Below are positions 16,676 through 26,022 of a stretch of 64,000 nucleotides of DNA, in pieces. The stretch is from Sphingopyxis sp. H053 (lineage in GTDB: Bacteria; Pseudomonadota; Alphaproteobacteria; Sphingomonadales; Sphingomonadaceae): assembly GCF_001468225.1 (NCBI RefSeq), contig NZ_LNRU01000002.1:186001-250000 (forward strand). The letters run 5' to 3'. Below the pieces are notes generated by a model that was not told the origin of the DNA, searched no databases, and worked only from the letters and a program-made list of their open reading frames with translations. A program made the position numbers and the translations under genes. The stretch's first letter is position 1. The number at the start of each line of letters is the position of its first letter.

Positions 16676-17803
16676 ATGACTGAAGTGCCGACGCCTGTAT
16701 TGCGCCCTGCGCGCCCCTATTTTTCTTCCGGACCCTGCGCCAAGCCGCCGGTCTGGTCCCCTGAAAAACTGAACACCGAATCGCTCGGCCGCTCGCATCG
16801 TGCGAAGATCGGCAAGACGCGTCTGCAATACTGCATCGACCTGATGCGCGAGATGCTGCAGCTTCCCGACACGCACCGCATCGGCATCGTCCCGGGCTCC
16901 GACACCGGCGCCTTTGAAATGGCGATGTGGACGATGCTCGGCGCCCGCCCCGTGACGACGCTCGCTTGGGAGAGCTTCGGTGAGGGCTGGGTCACCGACG
17001 CCGCGAAGCAGCTCAAGCTCGATCCGACCGTCATCCGCGCCGATTACGGCCAGCTTCCCGACCTCGGCCAAGTCGACTGGTCGAACGATGTGCTTTTCAC
17101 CTGGAACGGCACGACGAGCGGCGTCCGCGTTCCGAACGGCGACTGGATCGCCGCCGACCGCGGGGGCCTGAGCTTCGCCGACGCGACCAGCGCGGTGTTC
17201 GCTTACGACCTGCCGTGGGACAAGATCGACGTCGCGACCTTCAGCTGGCAGAAAGTGCTCGGCGGCGAAGGCGGCCACGGCGTGCTGATCCTCGGCCCGC
17301 GTGCGGTCGAACGGCTTGAAAATTACACCCCCGCCTGGCCGCTGCCGAAGGTGTTCCGCCTCGTCTCGAAGGGCGCGCTCGCCGAAGGCGTGTTCAAGGG
17401 CGAGACGATCAACACCCCGTCGATGCTCGCGGTCGAAGATGCAATCTTCGCGCTCGAATGGGCGAAATCGCTCGGCGGTCTCGACGGCCTGAAGGCGCGC
17501 AGCGACGCGAATGCCGCGGCGCTCGACAAGATCGTCGAGGAACGCGCGTGGCTGAGCCATCTCGCCGCCGATCCCGCCAGCCGCTCGAAGACCTCGGTCT
17601 GCCTGTCGGTCGCGGGTGCCGACGAAGGCTTCATCAAGAAGTTCGCGGGGCTGCTCGAAGCCGAAGGCGCGGCCTATGATATCGCGGGCTATCGCGACGC
17701 GCCCCCGGGCCTTCGCATCTGGTGCGGCGCGACCGTCGACACCGCCGATGTCGAAGCGCTCGGCCCGTGGCTCGACTGGGCTTACGCCTCGCTCAACGCT
17801 TGA
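16676..17803 (+). CDS. serC: Phosphoserine aminotransferase
   Basis: A 375-residue class V aminotransferase that converts 3-phosphohydroxypyruvate and glutamate to phosphoserine, and also acts in pyridoxal phosphate synthesis. The PLP lysine is Lys193 in ATFSWQKVLGGEGGHG. The phosphate-binding start YFSSGPCAKPP and HRAKIGKTRL, and GIVPGSDTGAFEMAMW, are typical of the longer alphaproteobacterial SerC. The start is clear, with AAGGAG 8 nt upstream inside a leader hairpin. serA follows 86 bp later. Confidence 0.96.
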   Translation: MTEVPTPVLRPARPYFSSGPCAKPPVWSPEKLNTESLGRSHRAKIGKTRLQYCIDLMREMLQLPDTHRIGIVPGSDTGAFEMAMWTMLGARPVTTLAWESFGEGWVTDAAKQLKLDPTVIRADYGQLPDLGQVDWSNDVLFTWNGTTSGVRVPNGDWIAADRGGLSFADATSAVFAYDLPWDKIDVATFSWQKVLGGEGGHGVLILGPRAVERLENYTPAWPLPKVFRLVSKGALAEGVFKGETINTPSMLAVEDAIFALEWAKSLGGLDGLKARSDANAAALDKIVEERAWLSHLAADPASRSKTSVCLSVAGADEGFIKKFAGLLEAEGAAYDIAGYRDAPPGLRIWCGATVDTADVEALGPWLDWAYASLNA

Positions 17804-17877
17804 CGTCGTCCCAGCGAAAGCTGGGCCGCTATCGATCATTCCCATTCCCAACGATCCCAGCTTTCGCTGGGATGACG
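17804..17877. repeat. Large inverted repeat between serC and serA
   Basis: Arms of 22 nt (17804-17825 and 17856-17877) are complementary at 21 of 22 positions, and the exception would be a G-U pair in RNA; the spacer is 30 nt. Each arm is itself a small hairpin: the left arm reads CCCAGC-GAAA-GCTGGG, a six-pair stem with a GNRA tetraloop in the transcript. The right end abuts the GGAG ribosome site of serA (17877-17880). Two other dyads in the window share its CGTC...TGACG ends. Confidence 0.8.
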
Positions 17878-17889
17878 GAGAAAAATGAC

Positions 17890-19476
17890 ATGACCGCTCC
17901 CAAAGTTCTCATTTCCGATAAAATGGACCCCAAAGCCGCCGCGATCTTCAAAGAACGCGGCATCGATGTCGATGTCATCACCGGCAAGACCAAGGACGAG
18001 CTGATCGCGATGATCGGCGACTATGACGGCCTCGCGATCCGTTCGGCGACCAAAGTCACCGCCGACGTCCTCGCCGCCGCGACGAACCTGAAGGTCGTCG
18101 GCCGCGCGGGGATCGGTGTCGACAATGTCGACATTCCCGAGGCGTCGAAGAAGGGCGTCATCGTGATGAACACCCCCTTCGGCAACAGCATCACCACCGC
18201 CGAACATGCGATCGCGATGATGTTCGCGCTCGCGCGCCAGATCCCCGAAGCCAACGCGGGAACCCAAGCGGGCAAATGGCCGAAGAATGACTTCATGGGC
18301 GTCGAGCTGACCTCGAAGACGCTCGGCCTGATCGGCTGCGGCAACATCGGCAGCATCGTCGCCGAACGCGCGCTGGGCCTCCGCATGAAGGTCGTCGCCT
18401 TCGATCCGTTCCTGACCCCTGAGCGCGCGATCGAGCTCGGCGTCGAAAAGGCCGATCTCGACACCTTGCTCGCCAAAGCCGATTTCATCACGCTGCACAC
18501 GCCGCTGACCGACCAGACGCGCAACATCCTGTCGGCCGAAAATATCGCGAAGGCGAAGAAGGGCGTGCGGATCATCAACTGCGCGCGCGGCGGGCTCATC
18601 GACGAAGCCGCACTCAAGGACGCGCTCGACAGCGGCCATGTCGCGGGCGCCGCGCTCGATGTGTTCGCGCAGGAGCCGCCGGCGGCCGATCACCCGCTGT
18701 TCAGCGCGCCGAACTTCATCTGCACGCCGCACCTCGGCGCGTCGACCGACGAAGCGCAGGTCAATGTGGCCATTCAAGTGGCCGAGCAGCTGTCGGATTA
18801 TCTGCTCACCGGCGGGATCACCAACGCGCTCAACGTCCCCAGCCTCTCGGCCGAGGAAGCGCCGAAGCTGCGCCCCTATATGAGCCTCGCCGAAAAGCTC
18901 GGCAGCCTCGTAGGCCAGCTCGCGCACGATAACCTCACCACGATCTCGGTCGAGGTCGAGGGCGCCGCCGCCGAACTCAACCTCAAGCCGATCACCGCCG
19001 CGGTGCTCACCGGCCTGATGCGGCGCTATTCGGACAGCGTGAACATGGTCAACGCCCCGCACCTCGCACGCGAGCGCGGGCTCGACGTTCGTGAGGTTCG
19101 CCACGACCGCGACGGCGATTACCACACGCTCGTCCGCGTCACCGTGGCGACCGAGCAGGGCGATCGTTCGGTCGCGGGCACCTTATTCAGCAACGGCGAC
19201 CCGCGCCTCGTCGAGATGTTCGGCATCAAGGTCGAGGCCGATCTCGACGGCCATATGCTCTATATCGTCAACGAGGACGCGCCGGGCTTCATTGGCCGCA
19301 TCGGCACCGCGCTTGGCGAGGCGGGGCTCAACATCGGCACCTTCCACCTCGGCCGCCGCGCTGCGGGCGGCGAAGCGGTGCTGCTGCTCAGCCTCGACTC
19401 GCCGATGCCCGAGCCTTTGCTGTGGCAGCTGTGCCAGCTTCCCGGCGTGAAGACGGTGAAGGGTTTGAAGTTCTGA
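17890..19476 (+). CDS. serA: D-3-phosphoglycerate dehydrogenase
   Basis: The 528-residue enzyme catalyses the first step of serine synthesis, 3-phosphoglycerate to 3-phosphohydroxypyruvate with NAD. The NAD-binding loop is GLIGCGNIGSIVAERA, and the catalytic residues lie in NCARGGLIDE (Arg) and CTPHLGASTDEAQ (His). The length and the C-terminal part show the long type: an allosteric substrate-binding domain (about 320-450) followed by an ACT domain (HMLYIVNEDAPGFIGRIGTALGEAG), so serine feedback is likely. The ATG at 17890 is 9 nt after GGAG. It forms an operon with serC. Confidence 0.96.
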   Translation: MTAPKVLISDKMDPKAAAIFKERGIDVDVITGKTKDELIAMIGDYDGLAIRSATKVTADVLAAATNLKVVGRAGIGVDNVDIPEASKKGVIVMNTPFGNSITTAEHAIAMMFALARQIPEANAGTQAGKWPKNDFMGVELTSKTLGLIGCGNIGSIVAERALGLRMKVVAFDPFLTPERAIELGVEKADLDTLLAKADFITLHTPLTDQTRNILSAENIAKAKKGVRIINCARGGLIDEAALKDALDSGHVAGAALDVFAQEPPAADHPLFSAPNFICTPHLGASTDEAQVNVAIQVAEQLSDYLLTGGITNALNVPSLSAEEAPKLRPYMSLAEKLGSLVGQLAHDNLTTISVEVEGAAAELNLKPITAAVLTGLMRRYSDSVNMVNAPHLARERGLDVREVRHDRDGDYHTLVRVTVATEQGDRSVAGTLFSNGDPRLVEMFGIKVEADLDGHMLYIVNEDAPGFIGRIGTALGEAGLNIGTFHLGRRAAGGEAVLLLSLDSPMPEPLLWQLCQLPGVKTVKGLKF

Positions 19477-19483
19477 CTTTAGT

Positions 19484-19580
19484 CCCCCTCCCGCTTGCGG
19501 GAGGGGTCAGGGGAGGGCATGTCAGCACAGTCCTGACCAAACAGGCCCTCCCCCGACCCCTCCCACAAGTGGGAGGGGAG
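19484..19580. repeat. CCCCTCCC-type composite inverted repeat, copy 1
   Basis: Two small hairpins, CCCCTCCCGC/GCGGGAGGGG (19485-19506) and CCCCTCCCAC/GTGGGAGGGG (19557-19578), flank an inner dyad in which GGGGAGGGC at about 19510 pairs with GCCCTCCCC at about 19545. A near copy with the same plan and the same inner words lies at 57743-57843. It sits between serA and hisZ. In RNA it could form a long branched stem, perhaps ending serA transcription. Confidence 0.8.
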
Positions 19581-19618
19581 TCATTGACTCCGGCCCCCGC
19601 CGTTCTAAGGCCGCACGC

Positions 19619-20731
19619 ATGACCAAGGCCCCTGCCCTGCTGCCCGAAGGTTTGCGCGACCGCCTCCCCCGACAGGCGGAGGCCGCGTCGCGCGTCACCC
19701 GCGCGCTCGTCGATGCGATGCGCGCGCATGGTTATGGACGCGTCGCGCCGCCGCTCGCCGAATTCCGCGAGACGCTCGGCGGCGAGGATGAGCGTTCGAC
19801 GCGCGACCTGCTCCGCTTCACCGATCCGGTGTCGCAGCGCACGCTCGCGCTGCGCCCCGACATCACGCGGCAGGTCGGCCGTATCGCAACCTCGCTGCTC
19901 GCCAAGGCACCGCGCCCGCTGCGCCTCTGCTACGCCGGGCAGGTCGTCAAATTGCGTGCGAGCCAGCTACGCCCGGCGCGCGAGATGCTGCAGGTCGGCG
20001 CCGAGCTGATCGGCAGCGACAGTGTCGCCGCGGCACGCGAGATCGTCACCGTCGCGATCGATGCGCTCGAAGCTGCGGGAATCGGCCCCGTCACGATCGA
20101 TTTCACCCTGCCCGACGTCGTCGACCTGCTCGCGAACGGGCCGCTGCCCGTCACGGTAGACATCCAACAGCTCCGCGACGAACTCGACGCCAAGGACGCG
20201 GGCGCGCTGACCCGCCTCGGGGCCGAAGCCTATCTGCCGCTGCTGCGCGCGACCGGCCCGTTCGATCAGGCGATTGCCGATTTGCGCACGTTCGATACCA
20301 CGGGCGTCCTCACCGCGCGCATCGACGCGCTCGAAGCGATCGCCGCGCCGATCCGCGACCGCGTGACACTGACCCTCGACCCGACCGAGCGTCATGGTTT
20401 CGCCTATCAAAGCTGGTTCGGCTTCCAGATCTTCGTTCCCGGACAAGGAGATGCGGTCGGCCGCGGCGGCGGCTATTCGATTCCCGTCGGCGAACAGGAA
20501 GAATCCGCCGTGGGCTTTTCGCTCTATCCCGATCCGCTGATCGATGCCGGGCTCGGCGCCGAAGACGATGCCGACCGCCGCATCTTCCTGCCGCTCGGCC
20601 ACGATCCTGTGCTGGCTGCGAGTCTCCGCGCCGACGATTGGCAGACGGTCGCGGCACTGTCCGACAGCGACAGTGCGCGCGCGCTCGGCTGCGGGTTTAT
20701 TCTCGGTCCCGACGGGCCGGTCGAGGCCTAA
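19619..20731 (+). CDS. hisZ: ATP phosphoribosyltransferase regulatory subunit
   Basis: A 370-residue HisRS-like protein without tRNA ligase function, which activates the short form of HisG at the first step of histidine synthesis. Class II aminoacyl-tRNA synthetase motifs are visible in degenerate form: VAPPLAEFRETLGG, LRFTDPVSQRTLALRPDITRQVGRI (motif 2 region) and a late GRGGGYSIPVGEQEESAVGFSLY (motif 3 region). The anticodon domain is absent, as expected for HisZ. hisG is not in the window, but the presence of hisZ predicts the short, HisZ-dependent HisG. It is followed on the same strand by purA after one convergent gene. Confidence 0.92.
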   Translation: MTKAPALLPEGLRDRLPRQAEAASRVTRALVDAMRAHGYGRVAPPLAEFRETLGGEDERSTRDLLRFTDPVSQRTLALRPDITRQVGRIATSLLAKAPRPLRLCYAGQVVKLRASQLRPAREMLQVGAELIGSDSVAAAREIVTVAIDALEAAGIGPVTIDFTLPDVVDLLANGPLPVTVDIQQLRDELDAKDAGALTRLGAEAYLPLLRATGPFDQAIADLRTFDTTGVLTARIDALEAIAAPIRDRVTLTLDPTERHGFAYQSWFGFQIFVPGQGDAVGRGGGYSIPVGEQEESAVGFSLYPDPLIDAGLGAEDDADRRIFLPLGHDPVLAASLRADDWQTVAALSDSDSARALGCGFILGPDGPVEA

Positions 20732-21105
20732 AAATCCGAAATCCCAAAGCGCGGAATGCCTTGATTCACGCCCGGCGGATCGAGCACGGTGACGTCGAGC
20801 TCGACGGGCTCGCCGATCCAGTGCGCCAGCGTCGTATGATCGGCAAGGTCGTCGTCGGTCAGCGGGTGCACGAGCGCGCGCAGCCCTGTCGCCTCGATCG
20901 TCGCAACCACCGCCGGAACCGCTGCACCCAGAAAATGCACCTCATATTGCGCAATCGGGTGCGGCCCCGCGGCGCCGTCAGTCATATCGCCGACGAATAG
21001 AATCGCTGCGTCGTGGCTGAACCCGTCGCGCAGTTCGGTGGCGGCGGCGCGCTCGGCATCGTCGAAATAGATATGGGCGTGATAAGGGGCGTCGGGGTCG
21101 ATCAT
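20728..21105 (-). CDS. DOPA 4,5-dioxygenase family protein
   Basis: The product has about 125 residues and belongs to the small DOPA 4,5-dioxygenase-like family. It opens with YHAHIYFDD (histidines as possible metal ligands) and has [50 protein letters not shown], typical of these ferredoxin-like proteins. Plant and fungal members make betalamic acid from DOPA; the role of bacterial members is mostly unknown. The ATG at 21105 is favoured because GAAGGA lies 8 nt upstream. Its stop overlaps the end of hisZ by 4 bp. Confidence 0.8.
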   Translation of the reverse strand: MIDPDAPYHAHIYFDDAERAAATELRDGFSHDAAILFVGDMTDGAAGPHPIAQYEVHFLGAAVPAVVATIEATGLRALVHPLTDDDLADHTTLAHWIGEPVELDVTVLDPPGVNQGIPRFGISDF

Positions 21106-21238
21106 CGCGGGCATCCTTCTTTTCGCCTCGCTACCCTGCCAAAAAGAGCGACGCAACCGTGCCACTGCCCTTGCCTCTGCGGCCAAATCCGCTAAGGCCG
21201 CGCCGGGTCAGGATGGCCCCGCACAGCAGGACATTGTC

Positions 21239-22528
21239 ATGGCAAATGTTACCGTCATCGGGTCGCAATGGGGCGACGAGGGCAAGGGCAAGATCGTCGA
21301 CTGGCTCGCCAGCCGCGCCGACGCCGTGGTCCGCTTCCAGGGCGGTCATAATGCCGGCCATACGCTCGTCGTCGGCGAGCAGGTCTACAAGCTGTCACTG
21401 CTTCCCTCGGGCATCGTTACCGGGACGTTGTCGATCATCGGCAATGGCGTCGTGCTCGACCCATGGGCGCTGCGCGACGAGATCACCAAGCTGCGCAAAC
21501 AGGGCGTTGCGATCAACCCCGAGAATTTCGCGATCGCCGACAATTGCGCGCTGATCCTGCCCTTCCACCGCGACCTCGACGCACTGCGCGAGACCGCCGC
21601 GGGCGCGGGCAAGATCGGCACCACCGGGCGCGGCATCGGCCCCGCCTATGAGGACAAGGTCGGCCGCCGCGCGATCCGCGTCTGCGACCTCGCGCACCTC
21701 GACAAGCTCGATCCGCAGCTCGACCGCCTGACCGCACACCACGACGCGCTGCGCGCCGGCTTCGGTGAACCGCCGATCGACCGCGAACGCCTGATCGCCG
21801 ACCTCACCGAAATCGCCGACTATGTGCTCGAATATGCGCAGCCGGTGTGGAAGCGCCTGAAAAAGGTCCGCAAGGCCGGCGCGCGCATCCTGTTCGAGGG
21901 CGCGCAGGGCGTGCTGCTCGACGTCGATCACGGCACCTATCCCTTCGTTACCAGTTCGAACACCGTCAGCGGCACCGCAGCCAGCGGCTCGGGCCTCGGC
22001 CCCGGCGCGGTCGGCTTCGTGCTGGGGATCGCCAAGGCCTATACGACGCGCGTGGGTAGCGGCCCCTTCCCGACCGAGCTCGAGGACGAGATCGGCCAGA
22101 AGCTCGGCGAGCGCGGGCATGAATTCGGCACCGTCACCGGGCGCAAGCGCCGCTGCGGCTGGTTCGACGCGGTGCTTGTGCGCCAGAGCTGCGCGGTGTC
22201 GGGCGTCACGGGTATCGCGCTGACCAAGCTCGACGTGCTCGACGGCTTCGACACCATCCGCATCTGCACCGGCTATCGGCTGCGCGGCAAGATCCTCGAC
22301 TATTTCCCCGCGCATTCGGCCGACCAGGCCGAGGTCGAGCCGATTTACGAGGAAATGGACGGCTGGCACGAATCGACCGCGGGCGCGCGCAGCTATGCCG
22401 ACCTGCCCGCGCAGGCGATCAAATATATCCAGCGCGTGCAGGAATTGATCGAAACCCCGATCGCATTGGTGTCGACCAGCCCCGAGCGCGAGGACACGAT
22501 CCTGATCCGCGATCCGTTCAGCGATTGA
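21239..22528 (+). CDS. purA: Adenylosuccinate synthase
   Basis: The 429-residue GTP-dependent enzyme joins IMP and aspartate, the committed step to AMP. The P-loop-like start [19 protein letters not shown] with catalytic Asp and the downstream GGHNAGHTL with catalytic His are intact. [22 protein letters not shown] and [15 protein letters not shown] are further signatures. A hairpin GCGGCC/GGCCGC (21179-21201) lies in the leader and may be regulatory. The 3' end overlaps the convergent dehalogenase gene by 11 bp. Confidence 0.97.
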   Translation: MANVTVIGSQWGDEGKGKIVDWLASRADAVVRFQGGHNAGHTLVVGEQVYKLSLLPSGIVTGTLSIIGNGVVLDPWALRDEITKLRKQGVAINPENFAIADNCALILPFHRDLDALRETAAGAGKIGTTGRGIGPAYEDKVGRRAIRVCDLAHLDKLDPQLDRLTAHHDALRAGFGEPPIDRERLIADLTEIADYVLEYAQPVWKRLKKVRKAGARILFEGAQGVLLDVDHGTYPFVTSSNTVSGTAASGSGLGPGAVGFVLGIAKAYTTRVGSGPFPTELEDEIGQKLGERGHEFGTVTGRKRRCGWFDAVLVRQSCAVSGVTGIALTKLDVLDGFDTIRICTGYRLRGKILDYFPAHSADQAEVEPIYEEMDGWHESTAGARSYADLPAQAIKYIQRVQELIETPIALVSTSPEREDTILIRDPFSD

Positions 22529-23411
22529 CGCTGGCGGCGGCGACGTCGCGGATCGCCGCGACGAAGCCGGCGGGATCGTCCTCCTGAATGAAGTGGCCGC
22601 CCTTCAGCGTGCGGTGCGTCATGCCGTGGGTTCCCGGAACGCGCGCCGTGAACAACGCATCGCCGCCGCGCGTGATCGGGTCGCCGTCGGAAAAGCAGCA
22701 GAGGAACGGCTTGTCGAACGCCTCCAGCTCCGCCCACGCGCGCTTCTGGTCGGGGACCGCAATATTGTCGCCTAGCGGCACGAACGAGGGATAGACGCGC
22801 GCCGCGACCTTCGACGCGCGGGTCGGAAAGGGTGCGTCATAGGCGGCGATCTCGGCGGGACTCAATTCGCGCTTCGCCCCCGCCTTGACGATCTTGCCGA
22901 TCGGGAAGACCGGGCTGTAGCGCGAAAAAGCGCGCCAGATCGCGAAGGCGCGCGGCGCCGGCTGGCCTTCGGGAAGGCCGCCGTTCGAGAGGGCGACCCC
23001 GGCGAAGCGTTCGGGCGTCTCGGCGACGAGACGCAGGCCGATCAGCGAACCCCAGTCCTGACAGGCGAGGACGATGTTTTGGAGGTCGAGCGCCTCGATC
23101 CATTGCCGCATCCACACGACCTGCGCGGCATAGCTATAGGCGCCGCGGCCCAGCGGCTTGTCCGAGCGGCCGAAACCGATGAGGTCGGGCGCGACGACGC
23201 GGAAACCCGACGCGGTCGCGGGGCCGATCATATGGCGCCAGAGATAGGACCAGGTCGGCTCGCCATGCAGCATCAGCACCGGCTGCGCGTCGGCCACGCC
23301 TTCGTCGACGTAATGGACGCGAAGGCCGCCCGCGATCTCGAGATATTTCGGCGCATAGGGCCAATCGGGCAGCCCCTCGAAGCGCGCGTCGGGCGTACGA
23401 TAAATGGTCAT
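22518..23411 (-). CDS. Haloalkane dehalogenase (HLD-I-like alpha/beta hydrolase)
   Basis: The 297-residue alpha/beta hydrolase has an Asp nucleophile instead of Ser, in [10 protein letters not shown] (Asp119). The neighbouring Trp120, and Trp54 in [13 protein letters not shown], would be the halide-binding pair. The acid is probably Asp244 (SDGDPIT) and the base His273 (LKGGHFIQ). This pattern with GEPTW is that of subfamily I haloalkane dehalogenases, which hydrolyse haloalkanes to alcohols without cofactor. Natural substrates of such chromosomal enzymes are usually unknown. Start at 23411; it stands alone and overlaps purA by 11 bp at the 3' ends. Confidence 0.88.
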   Translation of the reverse strand: MTIYRTPDARFEGLPDWPYAPKYLEIAGGLRVHYVDEGVADAQPVLMLHGEPTWSYLWRHMIGPATASGFRVVAPDLIGFGRSDKPLGRGAYSYAAQVVWMRQWIEALDLQNIVLACQDWGSLIGLRLVAETPERFAGVALSNGGLPEGQPAPRAFAIWRAFSRYSPVFPIGKIVKAGAKRELSPAEIAAYDAPFPTRASKVAARVYPSFVPLGDNIAVPDQKRAWAELEAFDKPFLCCFSDGDPITRGGDALFTARVPGTHGMTHRTLKGGHFIQEDDPAGFVAAIRDVAAASVNR

Positions 23412-23500
23412 GTTGTCGATCCCCCCAAATGCTCACTTTAGCCCGCGGCGCCGCACTGGCAACCTCTTGCCGGGCCGCGCCAAAGGCGTAGGGTCGCACG

Positions 23501-24001
23501 ATGCGCCGCGCCTCGTCCCTCGCCTGCCTGCTTCTCGCCGCGTGCGGCGCCGCGAGTTCGCAGCCGTCACTGCCCGCGGGCGCCAAGGCCGACCGGCTGC
23601 TCGTCGACAAGAGCGATCGCGTGCTGATCGCCTATGCCGGAAATCGCGAGATCGTCCGCTATACGAACATCCGCTTCGGCGACGCGCCGACGGGGCACAA
23701 GCAGTTCGAGGGCGACGAGCGCACGCCCGAGGGGCGCTACACGATCAGCGGCCGCAACCCGCAAAGCGCCTACCATCTGTCGCTGCGCATATCCTACCCC
23801 AACGCCGCCGACCGCGCCTTTGCCGAGGCGAAGGGGCGCTCGCCCGGCGGCGATATCTTCATCCACGGCCAGCCCAACGCATGGCCGGGACCACTGATCG
23901 CGCGCGACTGGACCGACGGCTGTATCGCGCTGTCGAACGCCGAGATAAAACAGCTGTGGGATATCGTGCCCGACGGCATCCCGATCACCATCCGACCCTA
24001 G
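23501..24001 (+). CDS. L,D-transpeptidase (YkuD) family lipoprotein
   Basis: A 166-residue protein with a lipoprotein signal (LAAC, Cys15) and a YkuD-type catalytic domain. His122 in IFIHGQPNAWPG and Cys141 in WTDGCIALSN form the catalytic pair of the HxGx..SxGC-like motif, here with DGC in place of the usual SHGC. Such enzymes form or exchange cross-links and attach proteins to peptidoglycan in the periplasm; short YafK-like members can also cut such links. It is divergent from the dehalogenase and 9 bp ahead of the flavin reductase gene. Confidence 0.85.
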   Translation: MRRASSLACLLLAACGAASSQPSLPAGAKADRLLVDKSDRVLIAYAGNREIVRYTNIRFGDAPTGHKQFEGDERTPEGRYTISGRNPQSAYHLSLRISYPNAADRAFAEAKGRSPGGDIFIHGQPNAWPGPLIARDWTDGCIALSNAEIKQLWDIVPDGIPITIRP

Positions 24002-24010
24002 GAACCCACC

Positions 24011-24601
24011 ATGCCCCGCCAAATCCTCGTCCTTTATGGCAGCTATCGCCGCGACCGGCAGGGCATCAAGCTCGCGCAGTGGATCGTCGATGCGATCGCG
24101 GCGCGCGGCGACAGCGCCGAGCTGATCGACGCCAAGGCGGTGGGTCTCCCAATGCTCGACCGGATGTACAAGGAATATCCGAAGGGCGAGGCGCCAGCCG
24201 CGATGGAGGAGCTCGCGGAAAAGATCCGCGCCGCCGACGGTTTCCTGTTCGTGACCGGCGAATATAATTGGGGGCCGCAGCCGGGGCTCAAGAACCTGAC
24301 CGACCATTATCTCGAGGAATGGTTCTGGCGGCCCGCGGCGATCGCCTGTTACTCGGCGGGACCGTGGTCGGGCGTGCGCGCGATGATGGGCTGGCGCGAC
24401 ACGCTGGGCGAGATGGGAATGGCAGTCACCTCCTCGATCCTGCCCGTCGGACGGATCGGCGGCGCGTTCGACGCCAATGGCGAACCCGCGGGCGAGGACG
24501 GCGCGCGGCTGGTCAAGGGCTTCCCGCGCTTTGCCGACGACCTCAATTGGTGGATCGATGCCGCCAAGGCGCAGCGCGCGCGGCAGGATCCACCTTACTA
24601 A
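24011..24601 (+). CDS. NADPH-dependent FMN reductase-family flavoprotein
   Basis: The 196-residue flavodoxin-like protein opens with ILVLYGSYRRDRQGIKLAQWI, the FMN phosphate-binding loop. DGFLFVTGEYNWGPQPGLKNLTDH is the conserved flavin-binding stretch of the NADPH-dependent FMN reductase (ArsH/ChrR-like) family. It probably reduces FMN, quinones or related acceptors in the cytoplasm. The gene is close behind the L,D-transpeptidase gene (9 bp) although the functions are not obviously linked. Its stop overlaps the convergent MFS gene by 4 bp. Confidence 0.87.
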   Translation: MPRQILVLYGSYRRDRQGIKLAQWIVDAIAARGDSAELIDAKAVGLPMLDRMYKEYPKGEAPAAMEELAEKIRAADGFLFVTGEYNWGPQPGLKNLTDHYLEEWFWRPAAIACYSAGPWSGVRAMMGWRDTLGEMGMAVTSSILPVGRIGGAFDANGEPAGEDGARLVKGFPRFADDLNWWIDAAKAQRARQDPPY

Positions 24602-25911
24602 CCCGATTTCAGCTCGGCCTTCAGCCGCAGGCTTGCGCGCCAGAAGAAGAAGGCCGGGATCAGGCCCAACCATGCTGCGCCGTAGAGCACCCAGCGTACG
24701 CTTTCCTGCCCCGCAAGCGGCTGCAGCGCGTCGGACAGCACGCCGAACAGGAAAGGCCCGAGCCCGAGCCCGATGAGGTTCTGCCCGAACAACATGATCG
24801 ATGCCGCGACCGCGCGCGCCTGCGGGCGCACTAGCCCCTGCACACAACCGTATGCGGGGCCGTAATAGGCCGAGTTCAGGATCGTCGGAATGATGAGCAG
24901 CGCGACGGCAATGCGCCAGTCCTCCATGAAGTAGCCGAGGAACAGGATCGGCGCCGCAACCGCCATACCATAGGCAGGGAAGGTCAACAGATGCTTCTTG
25001 TCGCGCGGGCCGAACTTGTCCGCCATCTTGCCGCCGAGCCAGGTGCCGAACACACCCGCCAGCCCCAGCACGACCGCCATCGACAGCCCGGCTTCGGTCG
25101 TCGACAGGCCATGGCTGCGGATGAAGAAGCTGATCGTCCACAGTGCCTTGCCATAACCGAGGAAGGCCACGACCGACGAAGCGATCAATATGTAGATGAA
25201 GGCGCGCGAGGCGAAGATTTCGCGCATCGCCTCGCTGGTCGAAAGCCGGGTCACCGCGGCGGCGGTCGCGGCGGCTTCGGCGGTGCGGCTGTGCCGCGGC
25301 TCGCGCATCACGAACAGCACGACGAGCGCGAGCAGCAGGCCCGGCGCGCCGACGAGCATCAGCGCGATGCGCCAGCCGTAGAGATCGTTGACGATCCCGC
25401 CGATGATCAGCCCGAGCAGCGATCCGATCGGCACACCCAGGCCATAGAAAGCGATCGCCGACGAGCGTTTCTCGGGCGCGACGCTGTCCGAAATCAGCGA
25501 GTGCGCGGCGGGCGTACACCCCGCCTCGCCGACGCCGACGCCGATACGCGCGAAAAGCAATTGCACGAAATTCTGCGCAAGTCCGCATACCGCGGTCATC
25601 GCCGACCAGATCGCGAGCGACAGCGCGATCAGCCGCACCCGGTTGGTGCCGTCCTTGTCGGCATAGCGCGCGATCGGGATGCCGAGCAGCGCGTAAAAGA
25701 CCGCGAAGGCGGGGCCGGCAAGCAAGCCGAGCTGCGTGTCGGACAAGCCGAGGTCGGCCTTGATCGGTTCGGCGAGGATGTTGACGATCTGCCGGTCGAG
25801 GAAGTTGAAGATATAGACGATCAGCAGGATCCACAGCATCGTCCGCGTCTCTGCGGAAACGCCGGTGGCCGGTGAGGCGATGCCCTGCGACGAGGCAGCT
25901 TTATCCGTCAT
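24598..25911 (-). CDS. MFS transporter (Spinster-like)
   Basis: This 437-residue protein has about 12 membrane segments. IFNFLDRQIVNILAEPIKADLGLSDTQLGLL after the first helix and ARIGVGVGEAGCTPAAHSLISDSV are hallmarks of Spinster-like MFS proteins, common in sphingomonads. The substrate is unknown; relatives carry sphingolipids, sugars or aromatic compounds. The ATG at 25911 is preceded by GGAG at good distance and removes an improbable 39-residue leader of the open frame. It is divergent from the exported amidase, so the pair might take up or process a common compound. Confidence 0.87.
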   Translation of the reverse strand: MTDKAASSQGIASPATGVSAETRTMLWILLIVYIFNFLDRQIVNILAEPIKADLGLSDTQLGLLAGPAFAVFYALLGIPIARYADKDGTNRVRLIALSLAIWSAMTAVCGLAQNFVQLLFARIGVGVGEAGCTPAAHSLISDSVAPEKRSSAIAFYGLGVPIGSLLGLIIGGIVNDLYGWRIALMLVGAPGLLLALVVLFVMREPRHSRTAEAAATAAAVTRLSTSEAMREIFASRAFIYILIASSVVAFLGYGKALWTISFFIRSHGLSTTEAGLSMAVVLGLAGVFGTWLGGKMADKFGPRDKKHLLTFPAYGMAVAAPILFLGYFMEDWRIAVALLIIPTILNSAYYGPAYGCVQGLVRPQARAVAASIMLFGQNLIGLGLGPFLFGVLSDALQPLAGQESVRWVLYGAAWLGLIPAFFFWRASLRLKAELKSG

Positions 25912-26022
25912 TATGATCTCCCGCCGCCAAGGGAGCAGACCGGGGGGAGTGGTGTCAACGCCGTTGGGGCGAACCGAAATTGCCCGCTTGCAATTGCCGC
26001 TACGGCTGCCAGCCTGCAGCCC

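Noticed and set aside
17722..17889. A 56-residue N-terminal extension of serA reaching into serC
   Set aside because: The frame is open, but it crosses the inverted repeat and lacks a ribosome site; ATG at 17890 follows GGAG and starts the conserved domain.
23567..25834. A 755-codon open frame on the minus strand across the L,D-transpeptidase, flavin reductase and MFS genes
   Set aside because: It runs over three well-supported genes in another frame; its composition is that of a high-GC shadow frame.
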